A stretch of DNA of 64,000 nt from Ananas comosus (GCF_001540865.1 NC_033625.1:12464809-12528808); one strand, 5' to 3'. Shown: positions 30,681-43,201, numbered from the stretch's first letter. Notes: a model not told the origin generated them from the letters alone. Made by a program: numbers and translations.

Positions 30681-33590
30681 AGGAGATGAGAGATAGGGGG
30701 AGGCGAAAGAGAGTGGAGGAAGGCTTAGTGAAAATAAAAAAACCGATAAAATGGATTAGAAAAGTAAAAATCAAGATCAGAAAATCTAGGATTTCACTGT
30801 CTATATAGCTGATAAAAAATTTGTGTTCTAAAACATAAAATTTTCTCATTCAAAGATTGATTGTTAAGGCATGTATGGCGGTGAGGGTGTGGGGCGTTTG
30901 ACGGATCGTTAATACCAAACAAAACACCGGTGGGGTGGGCGGGGCGGGGGGGGTGTCGGGGGGTGCGCAGGGGTGTGGGGGGGGGGGGGAGTGTGGGGGG
31001 ATAGATGTAGGGGGATGGTGGGGGCACAGATAACGCGCAAAATTATACAGTCAAATTTTCGAGATTATACATTGAATCACTATCATAAGTTAAGTCAAAA
31101 TTTATGACAAAATCATATCGTCAAATACTTTAAAATAGTGTAATGGTAATGCTAAAGTCTAACATGAGGCGCGATCGTCTGGCGCAAAATGTGAAAAGGG
31201 CCAGCATCATCGGGAAAAAAACAACTCTTGTAACAAACTGAAGTTCGTGCTAAAAACCTGGAAAATATACAACTGAAGCCGATAATTAGTATATGTGATA
31301 GTAAGTAATTAATAAATAAATGGAATATAATTATAATTTATAAGATATTAAATTCGGCGTCGAGTTAAAGATCTAAATCAAAAATATGTTATTTTGTAAA
31401 TCAAACTAAACATTGCTGAGGATATCAAAAAAAAAAAAAACCGGTGTGCCGCGCGTCGTAAATTAAAAATTTATTAGATAAAATTAAGAAAATAACAAGT
31501 ATAATGGTAATTGTACTATGAACTCACCAACAATCATCTGAAAAAAATTATTTCTCTACGTCCTACTTAGGTGCTCAACCTATTTAATCAAATTATTGTC
31601 CTGCAAATCTAATATATGTTAGTACCCTGCCGTACCAAGGATCTTTTTTTTTTTAATAATTAACTACAAGTAAAATTAAAATAAAATCTAATATACTTAT
31701 CTAACACTATACGAACAAAACTCTCACCATTAAGATACAGAATTATAAATTAATTTATTTTTGGTAATTAAATTTCAAAAAAATAAATAAATATATCAAT
31801 TACATACCGGAAGGAAATAATTTCTTCCAATTAATTATTATCCTTCTTTAGTTTATTAATATTATTTAAAATTAATATAAATTAATTTAGCAAAGCATTT
31901 CTAAAATAAGTTTTCTAAAAATAAATTCAATACTCTAAATAATTAATTTACTAAGCAGCTTTTAGTAATTTATGTTGCAGGTACCAAATATATCAATTTT
32001 AGTTATTTGTTATTAAAATAAAATTTAATTATAAATTAATTGAATATAATCTTTATTTAATAAGTAATTAACAACTAACCTAATAATATATAAAAATATA
32101 AAAATAATTGACCAAGTTAATCAGATTTTATAGAAAAAATATTTTTATATCCAATTACTCAACCCTGTCTCCACTATCTCAATAATTTTAGGCACCAGCA
32201 CGACTCCCGGGTCCTTTGATTAAAAATAGCGAAAAGCTCGAAAATTTTTGTTTTTTTTTTTTTGAAGATCCTGACCCAATTACCAGATCGCGCGCCAACA
32301 TAATTACAGAGATTCCACTGTTCAACATCACACAGTAGTCTCCCCTGATTTGCACGTTGAAATAAACCGACAGTACAGAACAGTACTTACCAGACAAAAA
32401 CGTACAACTATATGAATACGATAAATATCCATAACTACATTCATTTACATTCACCATTCAACTTATCACAGAAAATATGCATTCAATGTCTAAATATAAA
32501 TCCATAAAAACTTTTGAAAACTGTTGCCGGACACATAAGCGACTCCGACGCTTTATTTTTAAAACACTACCCCACGAGGTAGAAAAACTTTTATTTTAGC
32601 AGAAAAAAGATAATGCACATTCAAAATATTAAATAAACACGAAACCACATAAGAACCAACTAAAAACTTTAAATTCTCAGCTCAAAAATATACAGGAAGA
32701 AAGTAAGACCGAATATAATTGGTCAGAGCTCTATCGAGCGCTCCCTTACGACCGCGTACCTCACTCGTCGCCCCACTACTCACGCCCAGCCGATAACCTG
32801 AAAAATGGTGGGAGTGTAGAACGAAATATGTTCCCCTCCCCAGTGGGACCCACCATGAAGCAAGATACTCACTCGATCCAGAAGAAAGCTAATAACAACA
32901 AGGTCATGTGAAATATGCTACAAATCATAATAAAGGAAAGGCAGATATACCGAATTAATAGCAAATAAACTAAAAAATAAGAACTAAACTGAAAACGCTA
33001 CCCACTTAACTGAAACTGATAGATATCATGTAACATCTACTAGAGCAGCAAGACAATATTAAGTAAAAACGTAAGTAATGCAGCTAATCACTGCTACTGC
33101 ATAACATATCTCAACGGCTGTGTCAACCGAAGTCCAAAAGTCCGTCTATATTCCTAAAACCAATGCTTCTCCTGCCACACCGCACGTACCTCAAGCGCTA
33201 ATGCCTGGCAGTCCGCACCGCAACACCTCCCGACAGTTACCCACTTGCCCTCTAACAGCATAAACCGGGCTGCTAGGCTCACGGGTTGTCACCATCAAGC
33301 ACTTTCCAAAAAGAACACTCCTTAGGCGGTGAGATCATGACCGCTCAGTTTTCGGTTGGAAATTGCTACGATATGCGTGCAATCAATGCAATATCCTACT
33401 AAAGATCCAAGCCGTCGGCAACACGCCGACAATGTCCTGCGCCCCCAGGCCCATCGATCGTCATGTCATCAATGTAAAACAAATCGACCCAAACCAGGTC
33501 GTAATTATATGATAAACTCACCAACAAGGTCACAAGTAAATAGGATCAGGAAGCTCGACCAAGCAAGGTCCTAGATACAACACAGAAACC
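30681..33590. other. error-rich second version of 28010-30655
   Basis: The order of landmarks repeats: right half of fold-back copy 3 (30720-31290), AT-rich spacer, poly-T followed by GATCCTGACCC, the LTR end with CCCGGGTCC, the AATAACAACAAGGTCA stretch, and the CTCGACCAA array. Differences are mostly single-base insertions and deletions, many in homopolymers. Best read as a gap-filling or haplotype artefact; a true tandem duplication is the alternative. Confidence 0.75.
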
Positions 33591-36500
33591 TTCGACCAAC
33601 CGAGTTCAGTAATATATGATAGCGTCGACACACAATGGTCCTAGATACGACAAGAAGATCGACCAACTCAGGTCACTGAAACAAGGCATCACGAAAACCA
33701 CCGGAACCAGTCACCAAGTGTAGGAATGCAAACGTCGACCTAACCAAGTCACGGAAGATCACACAAGGAGATCACACCAATTCCAAGACATAAATAGCAT
33801 TTACAATAAATCTACATTCTACCACTTCCACACATGATACTTCAACCTCGCGCAACAACTAATAACGTAATAAAGAAAACCAGCATCCGGTCCAAGGCTC
33901 AACATACTAACGCTGGTAAAAGATATAAACAAGCAAGTAAAGATACTGTGAGCGCGAGCGGCCCCGTACCGAACAGTCGGATTCGAAGTATCCCACCTGT
34001 ACAACTGACCGTCGCCTGTCTCCTGGACTGTAAAAAACTCGACGCGGTACCTAAGGAATCCACTGGGTATTGTCAACCCACAGATCTAAGAAACCCCCTA
34101 AAACAAAACCCACAAACAATACCACAGATCATTTCCCAAACCTGATTAACCGAACTCGCCGATATCGCGAAAACAACCCGGGCATGCCCGCTGCGCCGTC
34201 GGGAACTCACTAATGTCCCGAAACTCACCGACTCGTCCGATCACCTGCCCGCCAACTGCGGCCAAAATCACTCCAATTTTGGATGTTTTTGTATAACACA
34301 AGATAACACCACTACACAATATCTGCCGACTAAAATGTGTCGATATTCGTTCCCGAAGTTTCTATTTCGACATCTGAACCCACCGTCGCTCACACCTTGG
34401 GACAGCGAGCATGTCTCGGTGTATCAGCTGCGTCTTCGGCTCATCACGGAACCCACAATTGATTATGGTGACCCGCCAACAGGCTCGAGCGACCAAACAC
34501 ATCGACAAACAAACACCGTCGAAAAGAATCCGAACACCGAAATCGCGTTCTTATCGACAATTTCGTCGAAAAAACGCATACGAATCATACTCTTACGTCG
34601 ATTTCCACGAAAAGCTACAGATCATGGACAATCATCCCGCGGTCCCAAACACACTCTATTACACCTGCCACAGAGCCACAAGGAGACAATTGCACAAAAG
34701 CCCCTATTTACATAAATCTATCATTTATAAATCGGGCTGCTCCTAAGACTCTTCTCACAATACGTGAAACCTGCAAAGTCCGCAGAACAACGTACTGACA
34801 GGTCTCAGTTCGAGCTTGCTCAGCTGTCTGGAGCAACAATGCCTTCACGTGAAAGCGCGGACAACCCCGAAGTTCAGCGAACAGCCGCGCATCCGGGAAA
34901 AATCGCAGCCGAACAGGCCTATCATCGACACCGGATTCAAATAAGTAGCACATGGATCAGAACTGACCACGACCACCGTGCCCCCTCGGTTAGGCATCAG
35001 TAACAACCCGATCGCCGAGAAACTGCGCTAAACCCAAAAACATGTCAAACAGGCAGCCAACAGGCTCGACATTGGGGTCGACACTTTCCTGCCAATACAT
35101 AGAAACTGGCCTTCCCGACAAAAAACAAGGTGATCACGATGATCAAAAAAGAGTCACGATCACGTTCTCCCTTCCTATGATCGGGAGCCGAGAACCAACA
35201 GAACACAAACCCTCCTAAACTAAAGCCCTATTTCGGGCTGCCAGAGCAAGCTGCTCCGCCTGGTCCACCGCGCACGCGGTGCGCCAGGGAAGTGTTGCGG
35301 GGGAGGTGAGAATACCAAGCTCACCTCGTGTGCTGAAGCTGAGGAACGGCGCGAACAAGGCATGCCCGCACGGCAAAGGGCATGGCCTGTGCTGCGCCAG
35401 CGCGGCGATCGGGCACAGTCGGATTCGCTGGTGCCGTCGGAGTGTCTCCGAGTGTCTGAGGGCGGTACAGGGCAGGACCGCGGAGGCGGCGTTGAGGCAG
35501 AGACCCCAAGTCTGCCCGCTCCGGTCTAGCGTCTGCGGCGAGTCCAGGCTGCACCCACAGCCAAAAAAGGACGTGCGGAAAACGCGACGGACGGCGCCCG
35601 AGTCCAAGGGAAGGCGCGCGCACGGCTCTATGAGCGCTGCGCGCACGGGCAGCGGTGTCCAAAGTGGCCCCGACGGCTCTCCCAGATGGCCGCAGAGAGA
35701 CCGCGGTGCCGACGCGCGCGGGTACGCGGCGACGGCGGCGAGGTTCGCCGGGTTAGGAAAGCGGCGCGCTCGAACTTAGGGCTCTTACCAGCGGACCCTG
35801 AGCTCAAGTCCGTCCGGCTCTGAGTTGACCCGAGTTGCCAGGCTTGCGTCGTACGGCTCGCGGCGGCTTCGCAGCGCGGGACGAACGTGACAGGCAATTT
35901 GCGAGGTGAAGCCTCGCCATAAATACTCAACAGGGTTGCTTTCCATCAGAGGTCCGCGCGGGTGAGAAGATGTTGATGGATTAATTGATTGGAGGAAAGG
36001 ACGTGGAGCTTTCCGGTTGGCGGGTTCTTGCCGCGACAGGCTCAGCACGACGAGGGCATGGGGGGAGAATTGGGTTAAGTCACTAGGTTTCTGGGTGGAG
36101 AAGGTGACTCGACCTAGTTTTCTGTGCCCAAAAACCTAACTTAACCACTATATAATATGAAGTGACTATGCCAGAAAACTCCTCCAACACAAAATATTAA
36201 GTCAGCCCCTTTCAGCATGCAACTTGCGCGTACATACCCTCCACCCATCTCACGAGCAATTCGTACAAAAATCGCACTTCTTGCGAATTACCATGCCAAC
36301 ACCGACCTCTCCTCATCAACGGTCTCCCAGATACCAGATCTCCGCAGATCCGTCCGTCAGATTTGCGAACGGATTGCACCAGTGCGATCAGCACCTCGGA
36401 GACAACAAAGCTACGATTTTGTTTCACCACGATCGACCACGGATTCACGACAAAATCCAAACTTTCTCTCCAAAAGGCCACAATGACGCACAATTACATA

Positions 36501-36870
36501 TAAAACGCGTATTTTTAGATTTTCTCAAAATCCGTGCATCGGATCTGAAATCCGTCAGTGCCAGTAGTTCCAGAATAGCTGAATCCTTCGAAATGAGCTA
36601 TTGGACTGCTATGCACGGAGTCCGATACGCACCAGAAGCCAACTCTACTCCGTGGCCTCTTCGGAAAACCGGAGTTACTATTCACTTAAGTGAAAACTAA
36701 TAATCGCGTAACTTCTCCGTTTTAGCTCATTTTCTCCTGAAACTTGACGAGTGCTTATGTAATTAAATTACACACATAAACATCGTCAACAAAGAGTTTA
36801 GTTGCACTGTCAAAAATCTCAGTCCTTACAGGACCAGACCAAAAAGTGTAATTTATCTAAATAAATATTA

Positions 36871-37224
36871 GGGATAACTTCAAAAAACCTCCCGTGGTTT
36901 CGCACTTTCTCACCTTAGTGCCCTGTGGTTTAAAGTGTATCAATTTGCGCCCCCTGTGGTTTCGTTTTTCTTTTTTTATTATCAATTTTATTATTTTTTT
37001 TCTTAAATCAGTGACAAAGTTAAAATTAAAGGGTAGTAAAGTAAATATTCGATAAATTGAGATGAATATCTGAAGTTTTTTGTATATAATTTAACGAAAT
37101 ATTAAGAAAAAAACTACCGAAAAAAAAAAACAAAATCACATTGGGGTAAATTAATACACTTTAAATCACATAGTACTAAAGTGAGAAAGTGCGAAACCAC
37201 ATAGAAGGTTTTTGAAGTTTTCTC
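36871..37224. mobile_element. MULE-type MITE family A, copy 2
   Basis: Ends GGGATAACTTCAAAAAACCT and, inverted, AGAGAAAACTTCAAAAACC. Flanks TAAATATTA (36862-36870) and TAAAAATTA (37225-37233) match 8 of 9. Confidence 0.75.
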
Positions 37225-38442
37225 TAAAAATTATTGGAAGGGGGAAATACTATCTGTAGAGCTGTTTTTGTATCCTTCTTAGCATTCTTTTCTGGGAATA
37301 AGCAGTGAATCAAGAAGAATAATTGCCTAATTCCACTTCTTATTCTCAAACCAAAAAAAAAAAGTTCCACTCTTTAATGAGTTATTCTAGAATAATTTTG
37401 CGTTTGGTTTAGATATAAATAAGAACTGCTTATTTTAGAAATATATACAAACTTAGGTATAAGTTATAAGTTGAAACTAGATTAATTTTACATTTGAAAG
37501 ATAATTAGGTTATTCCTGAAAATAAGGTAAATAGTATTTGGATGGTTAGATTGGAATCGAAGGAATAAGAGTTATAATTTTAAATGTAAAATTAATCTAG
37601 TTTCAACTTATAACTTATACCTAAGTTTGTATATATTTCTAAAATAAGCATTTCTTAATTAATTACATATAAAAAATAATTTAACTTTTAAATTAGTTAG
37701 TAACTTATTTTAGTTAGATAACTAGTAAAAAAATTTTAATTAGATTAATAAAAATATTAATGGTGGATCGATATAAATATTAGTTTATAAATAAACACAT
37801 TAAATTATCAATAATTAATTAGCTAATTAATTATAAGTAATACATTAATTAATTACCTTATTATTTAAGTAATGCATAATGATTAAAATATATTTATTAG
37901 ATTAATTAATAATTTAATTTTATAATTAAAATGAAATTTAGATTTTAATTAATCTTGTTTCCACTCGAAAATAATCTTATTTCAGAAAAAAGGGTGGCAC
38001 AAAGGGGGGAATAAGGGCTTACTCCCCCTTATTCCCGAGCCCGTGGCTTAAAAGGTTGGAATTGTTGTTTCTCCATTAATACCTCTACTAATTTAATAAT
38101 AAAATATTATTAACTAATATTATATATATATATATATTAATTAACAGCAATAGTTGTTAATTAATTTATGAATTTATAGTTATTTAGCACTATTCATGAT
38201 TAATTAATTAATTAATTATTTTAATTATTAGTTAATTAATATTTTGATATTAATTATTAGATAAATTATTACTATTTTAAACTACTATTATATTAAACTA
38301 TAACTACTTTTATTTTTACAATTTCATCAAACTACCCAAATCCTTTTTTTCTTGTCCTTGAAAATAATCCAATTTTATTCTAACATAAAATTGGTTTTGA
38401 AATAACCAAGAACATTTTATTTTCAAACCAAACAATATCTTA
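37225..38442. other. AT-rich sequence with hairpins, no gene
   Basis: Holds the perfect inverted repeat at 37427-37650, a smaller palindrome around 38004-38027 (GGGGGAATAAGGGC and its complement), and CAAACCAAACAATATCTTA at 38426-38442 that looks like the right end of another Harbinger-type MITE. No open frame of note. Confidence 0.5.
37427..37650. repeat. perfect 69-bp inverted repeat with 86-base loop
   Basis: Arm 37427-37495 is the exact reverse complement of 37582-37650 (69 of 69 by reading). The arms begin TGCTTATTTTAGAAATATAT and end in TTTTACATTT. A transcript would form a long hairpin. Confidence 0.9.
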
Positions 38443-39227
38443 GGATCCATTTGGCTAGCTCTTGGAGAATGATGGTACTGCAAAATTGATTTTGGATGAG
38501 GTATTATTTTGTTTAAAAATTATAGAGGTGTTTTGCTAATTCATGATAAAAGCAATTTTTTGATTAATTTTTATATTTATGTTTGAAATATAAAATTTTT
38601 ACTAAAATTTGAAAAATGTGGAATTAGATTTGAAAATTGATATTTGAATTTAGGAATCTCATTTGTTATTTTAAAATGAAATTTGAATTTGATATTGTTG
38701 AATTTAAAATTTAATGGTGTTTAAAATTTAAAATTTAAAATTCTACTCTATTTTAGAGATTTAAAATTTAAAATTTAAAATGAATTTTAAAAAATCAAAA
38801 TTGAAAATTGAAATTTGATTTAAATCTAATTGATGTCTTTAAAATAAATTAAAATTTAATTGATTAATTTAAAATTAATTTAATTCAAATGGGAATTGCC
38901 ATCTTAATTTTAAATTAAAAATACTAAAATTTAATATCTGAGAGATGTGGTAAATTTAAAATTTAAAAACTTAAATTTTAATTTATTAAATCTGAAATTA
39001 GTTTAGTATTTTGATCTAAATTGAAATTAAATTGATATTTGATGCCAAATCACAAATCAAATTTTAAGAAGAAGTTTAAGTTGTATCTGATTTTAGTCCT
39101 CTAAAATTAGAATATTTATTATAAAATTTAAAATAAAATTTTAAAATAGAGGTTATCAAACGCTCTATTGGCAAAAATATAATATATTACTCGAAAATTA
39201 CTTTTTGGAAGTTAGCCAAACATCCAC
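38443..39227. mobile_element. PIF/Harbinger-like MITE
   Basis: Ends GGATCCATTTGGCTAGCTC and, inverted, GTGGATGTTTGGCTAACTTC; TTA on both sides (38440-38442, 39228-39230). AT-rich interior, noncoding. Confidence 0.65.
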
Positions 39228-39372
39228 TTATTATTGTGGATAGAATTTTTTTTTTTATAAAAATTAATGCTATCTGCACGCCGATAATATAGGTAGTCTA
39301 TAATATAGGTATAAATTTTACATCCTAATCTTTTCATGATTAGAAATTTTCTTACTTATTTTATTAATTATT

Positions 39373-39723
39373 GGGAAAACTTAAAATACCATATTTGTGA
39401 TTTTGCACTTTTTTATTTCAGTATCCCGTGGTTTAAAGTGTATTAATTTAGTACCTTGTTGTTTTATTTTTCTCTTTTTATTATCTCTCTACTAATTTTT
39501 TTATTAAATCAATGACAAATTTAAAACTAAAAAGCATTAAAATAAATATTCGATAAACCTATATGAGATATCTGAAATTTTTTTGCATATAATTTAACGA
39601 AATGTTAATGAAGAAGCTGACGAAAAAAAAAAAATAATAGAATAATAAATTGATACATTTTAAATTATAAAGTGCTAAAGTGAAAAAAGTATAAACCACA
39701 CGAAAGATATTTAAAGTTTACTT
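39373..39723. mobile_element. MULE-type MITE family A, copy 3
   Basis: Ends GGGAAAACTTAAAATACC and, inverted, AAGTAAACTTTAAATATC. The exact 9-bp repeat TTAATTATT flanks it at 39364-39372 and 39724-39732. Confidence 0.8.
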
Positions 39724-39916
39724 TTAATTATTTAAGTAAAAATTTAATATAATATTTTTAAGCTCTTCATTGTTAGCTTCATAAGATGTAAAGTACATGT
39801 ACCATATTTTTCTTAAAAAAACAGTCATCCGTACATTTTGCCATTTATTACCGACCGTATGGTTTGTTTGTGGACTGTAGACGGGGTGGGGAAAGGGTGG
39901 AAGTGTTGTACTTGCA

Positions 39917-39917
<1 letters not shown>

Positions 39918-39979
<62 letters not shown>
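39918..39979. repeat. (TA)n(GA)n compound microsatellite
   Basis: TA run followed by GA run immediately before a family D MITE. A similar TA/GA run (40200-40226) precedes the next copy. Confidence 0.9.
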
Positions 39980-39982
<3 letters not shown>

Positions 39983-40196
39983 GAGGTAGAATACTTTCAA
40001 AAGTATCAAGAAGATGATACTTTTGAGTTTTTAGTATTTGGATTGAGTGATGTAAGGTTGGGATAATGATAGTAAGTGGTAGATTGTGGTAGGTGGAATA
40101 ATGTTTGATCTAATGGATATTAGTAAGCAAAGAGTAGATGACTAGAAACCTAGAAGCACCAAGAGATCGGTGCTTCTAAAAGTATCATAGCTCAAT
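39980..40196. mobile_element. short MITE family D, copy 2
   Basis: Starts GTTGAGGTAGAATACTTTC and ends GTATCATAGCTCAA. Subterminal hairpins AGTATC...GATACT and GAAGCACC...GGTGCTTC. The body includes AGTAAGTGGTAGATTGTGGT. Confidence 0.65.
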
Positions 40197-40226
40197 TTTA
40201 TATATAGAGAGAGAGAGAGAGAGAGT

Positions 40227-40535
40227 GTTGAGGTAGAATACTTTCAAAAGTATCAAGAAGATGATGCTTTTAAGTTTTTAGTATTTGGATGGAGAGATGT
40301 AGGATTGGAATTATGATGGTAGGTGGAGGTTGTGGTAAGTGGAATAATATTTGATCCAATGGGTATTAGTAAGCAAGGAGTAGATCCAAGAACTAGATGA
40401 TGTGAACCTCCTAGGGTTGAGTGGGTGGTTGGTTGAATAGTATGATTTAACGGATGAAAATGATGAAAAGAATAGATTCAACGGCGGAAAATTTGGTAGC
40501 ACCAAATACTTCTTACTATTAATAACATAGTAGTC

Positions 40536-40537
<2 letters not shown>
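40227..40537. mobile_element. short MITE family D, copy 3
   Basis: Nearly the same first 160 bases as copy 2, then a longer right half that matches the copy at 27.5 kb (GGTTGAGTGGGTGGTTGGTT, GGCGGAAAATTTGGTAGCAC). Followed by TA repeats at 40541-40583. Confidence 0.65.

Positions 40538-40540
<3 letters not shown>

Positions 40541-40583
<43 letters not shown>
40541..40583. repeat. (TA)n microsatellite
   Basis: TA run directly after a family D MITE. Confidence 0.9.
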
Positions 40584-40588
<5 letters not shown>

Positions 40589-40778
40589 TATGTTCATAAA
40601 AGGTAACCCTGCATGGTTCTGTTTTGACCCAATCATCCACATCATAGCTCTGCCAACTGTACGGTGATACGGACTTGAGATCCGTGTATTTGGGTTGAGT
40701 GAATAGAAACGTAGATACTAGGTCGATATATTCCCATGGAATTTAAATTTGTTGATTTTTTTTTTTCTATTTAGTATT

Positions 40779-41130
40779 GGATAAACTACAAATACCACGC
40801 CTATGATTTCGTAACTTTAGTACCCTATGATTTAAAGTGTATAAAGTTAGTGTCATGTGATTTTATTTTTATCTTTTCATTAGTTTTTTCGTTCATATTT
40901 CGTTAAATTATATACAAAAAAACTTTAGATGCCCCACCTAGATTTATTGAATATTCACTTTAATACCTTTTAGTTTTAACTTTATCACTGATTGCAAGAA
41001 AAAAAATTAGTGAAATCGATAATAAAAAAATAAAAATGAAACCACAGAATACTAAATTGATACACTTTAAACCATATGGTACTAAAGTGAGAGAGTGTGA
41101 AACCACATGGGTAGTATTTGAAGTTTTACC
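40779..41130. mobile_element. MULE-type MITE family A, copy 4
   Basis: Ends GGATAAACTACAAATACC and, inverted, GGTAAAACTTCAAATACTAC. Flanks TTTAGTATT (40770-40778) and ATTAATATT (41131-41139) match 7 of 9. Orientation is opposite to copies 1-3, judged by the internal TATACAAAAAAACTT. Confidence 0.75.
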
Positions 41131-41183
41131 ATTAATATTTGACCGGTGACGCGGTGATTTATATTGTGTGCTTTTTAATTAAT

Positions 41184-41420
41184 ACGAGTAGAGTTATTAT
41201 ACTTTCAGAAACATAAGCGAGTTCGCATTTCTAATTTTTTTGGTCTTTGAATCAAGTTCTTTAACCATTTCTGATTTTCGGATTAATATTATTAGTCTAG
41301 GGGAGCCACTCAACGCCGGAAGGGATCACCGTCAGCCGAATTCTACAATTCTTGATTTAAGGGCCAAAAAGTCAGAAGCATCAGTTTCCTTGTGCTTTCG
41401 ATAGCATAGTAGGTCTACAC
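41184..41420. mobile_element. short inverted-repeat MITE, diverged
   Basis: The left GAGTTATTATACTTTCAGAA and the right end (inverted: ACCTACTATGCTATCGAAAG) form an imperfect inverted repeat similar in plan to family D. Confidence 0.4.
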
Positions 41421-41895
41421 AATTGCTTATATTCTTAAAAAATTACAAACTTTCTTATCTAATATAGAAATTTTTTTTTTTTGATGTTTCAATTCCTTCG
41501 AATATATCTAATAAGAGTTAAATTCTATTAGCCGTTATTTCTGTAAAGTTACTATTTTGTCCTTTCAAATATATTTTTCTATTGTCACCAACTTTTTTTT
41601 ATTGGCTCTTAAGTTAAGGATAAAAAAAGTATTTTGACCTTTGGCCATTTCAAAAATACTCTCCTATCGTCGTCGACTTTTTTTATTTGCTTTTAAGATA
41701 GGGACAAAAGAGGTATTTTGACTTACTTTTAATTCTGGTAGAAATTTAATCCGAATTTAATTCGAGATGATTTAACGGGCATTAACAGGAAGATTATTTT
41801 TAGTTTTGAGGGGTACATAAGAGATTATCCCTTAATTTTTTTTATATTTGTCAAGTGGCTATTTGGAGCTGAGTAAAGGTTAATACTAATAATAT
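41421..41895. other. noncoding; internal tandem copy of about 92 bases
   Basis: A block with GTCCTTTCAAATATATTTTTC, a T run and TGGCTCTTAAG (about 41560-41630) recurs as a variant at about 41640-41725. No gene. Confidence 0.45.
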
Positions 41896-42081
41896 AACGA
41901 TCCAGCCCACTAGCAACAATAGCTCGTTGGGCCCAACAATCGGCCCAAAATGTTTAAGCTCAGTTATTATTACTAGTGTCTAAGTCTCTTATAAACCCCA
42001 TGACAACTCCTTTTCCATCTGATGTGGGACTATTGAGGTGTCACAGACTCCCATCCGATGTGGGACTATTGGGGTGTCACA
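41896..42081 (-). mobile_element. TRIM solo LTR
   Basis: Homologous to the LTR of the TRIM at 54196-54708: CCAGCCCACTAGCAACAAT, TTATTATTACTAGTGTCTAAG and GATGTGGGACTATTGRGGTGTCACA. The last 30-odd bases are present twice in tandem. No internal domain or partner LTR. Confidence 0.75.
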
Positions 42082-42607
42082 AATAGCACTTGGAAACTGA
42101 ATTTGATAAATTTTGAAAATATTTTTTAAGTGCCTATTTGGAATCATTTTTATTTATTAGTTTTTCAAATACTAATTATATGTATTTTAATTTGTTGGAG
42201 AAATTAAAATTTTTATTTTACTGTCAAAAATGATAATACATCTGGCTAAGTTATAAATGATAACTTGTTCAAAAAAAAGTTAGAAGCAAAAAAAAAAAAA
42301 AAGAAAAAAAAAGAAGAAGTTGCTTTCAAATTTTATTTTTTCTTGTTGTCAAATAAATATTTTGGATGAAATGATTTCAAATACCTTTATTGTCCATTCT
42401 TATACTTTTTGATATGTAAAATTTGTATTTAAAAACTAAAAAAATAAACAAAATATCAAACGAGACTTAAATTTTATAATTTTTAAAATTATTTTCATGC
42501 TCATCAAGTCACCCTAAAATTGACAACAAAAAATTGGAGAATCTTCTAAAAATAAAGAATATGGTTCTTAAATTAAAGTTCAGAATTGTACATCTTAATC
42601 TAAATTC
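42082..42607. other. AT-rich sequence, no gene
   Basis: Poly-A rich (42270-42315). Nothing recognised. Confidence 0.4.
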
Positions 42608-42695
42608 TACATTGTTACACAAGAAAACAATTCTTATACACAGTTAAAATTATCATTTTCGAAGCTATAACATAGAAAAATGATAGAAAAATAAT
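42608..42695 (+). repeat. direct repeat, left copy
   Basis: About 88 bases starting CTACATTGTTACACAAGAAA and ending near ATAGAAAAATAAT. Repeated with few changes at 43251-43338, on the other side of a Harbinger fragment. Confidence 0.8.
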
Positions 42696-42709
42696 TTTTT
42701 AAAAACCTT

Positions 42710-43201
42710 TTTAAGCTTATTTTTTAATTAAAACATAATATAACTTTAAAAATTATATTTATAAATTTAAATTTTAATTTGAACTTAAATTAAAAATTAA
42801 AATTTAATCAAGCATTTCAAATGTAATTTAGTTTTAAGTTTGAATTTGAATAATCAAAATTTAGTTTTATAGTTTGAATTATCCATTCAATTTCAAATAT
42901 TAATTTTTAAAACAATATATTTAAAAGTTTGACATTATTTTAAAATTTGATGTAAATTTTTAATATTTAATTTTTAGTTTGAATTTAAACTAATATATTA
43001 TAAAGATAAAAATTGACATATTAATTTGATTACGTTTCTTATATCTATATGAACAAAACACCGACAATAAAAATGATACATTCCGATTCCGATTTAGATG
43101 GCGAACCAAATATAATGAGGTAATGAATTATTTCAATTCCATTTCCAGCTTATTCTCATTCCGATTTCGATATTGATTTCGACTTCGAACCAAAGACACC
43201 C
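42710..43201. mobile_element. PIF/Harbinger-like element, left-truncated sister of the 4396 copy
   Basis: Aligns from AAGCTTATTTTTTAATTAAAA through to the right terminus (inverted GGGTGTCTTTGGTTCG), followed by TAA. It lacks the Pack-MULE and the hAT-like insertion of the 4.4-6.5 kb copy. The left terminus is missing. Confidence 0.75.

Larger units (their letters stand above)
29200..36830 (-). mobile_element. solo LTR of a second gypsy family, interrupted by an assembly gap and duplicated block
   Basis: On the minus strand it begins TGTAAGGACTGAGATTT (36830) and ends GGGCGTGAC (29200). The exact 5-bp repeat GGACC flanks it at 29195-29199 and 36831-36835. The same LTR, uninterrupted, is at 57401-62366. 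The part 29200-30655 is repeated with errors after the gap, so the real length is probably about 4.6-4.9 kb. GC-rich 35215-35800 has overlapping open frames in all phases with no domain. Confidence 0.7.

Noticed and set aside
30920..31020. G-rich stretch as a G-quadplex regulatory region
   Set aside because: It adjoins a 25-N gap and an error-rich duplicate block; raw-read noise is the simpler reading.
35215..35930. Overlapping 100-166-residue frames in GC-rich DNA
   Set aside because: They lie inside a solo LTR, are open on both strands by composition, have no domain, and the sister LTR has no equivalent protein.
40600..40760. Possible small RNA gene after the TA run
   Set aside because: No tRNA, snoRNA or snRNA boxes could be found; no support.
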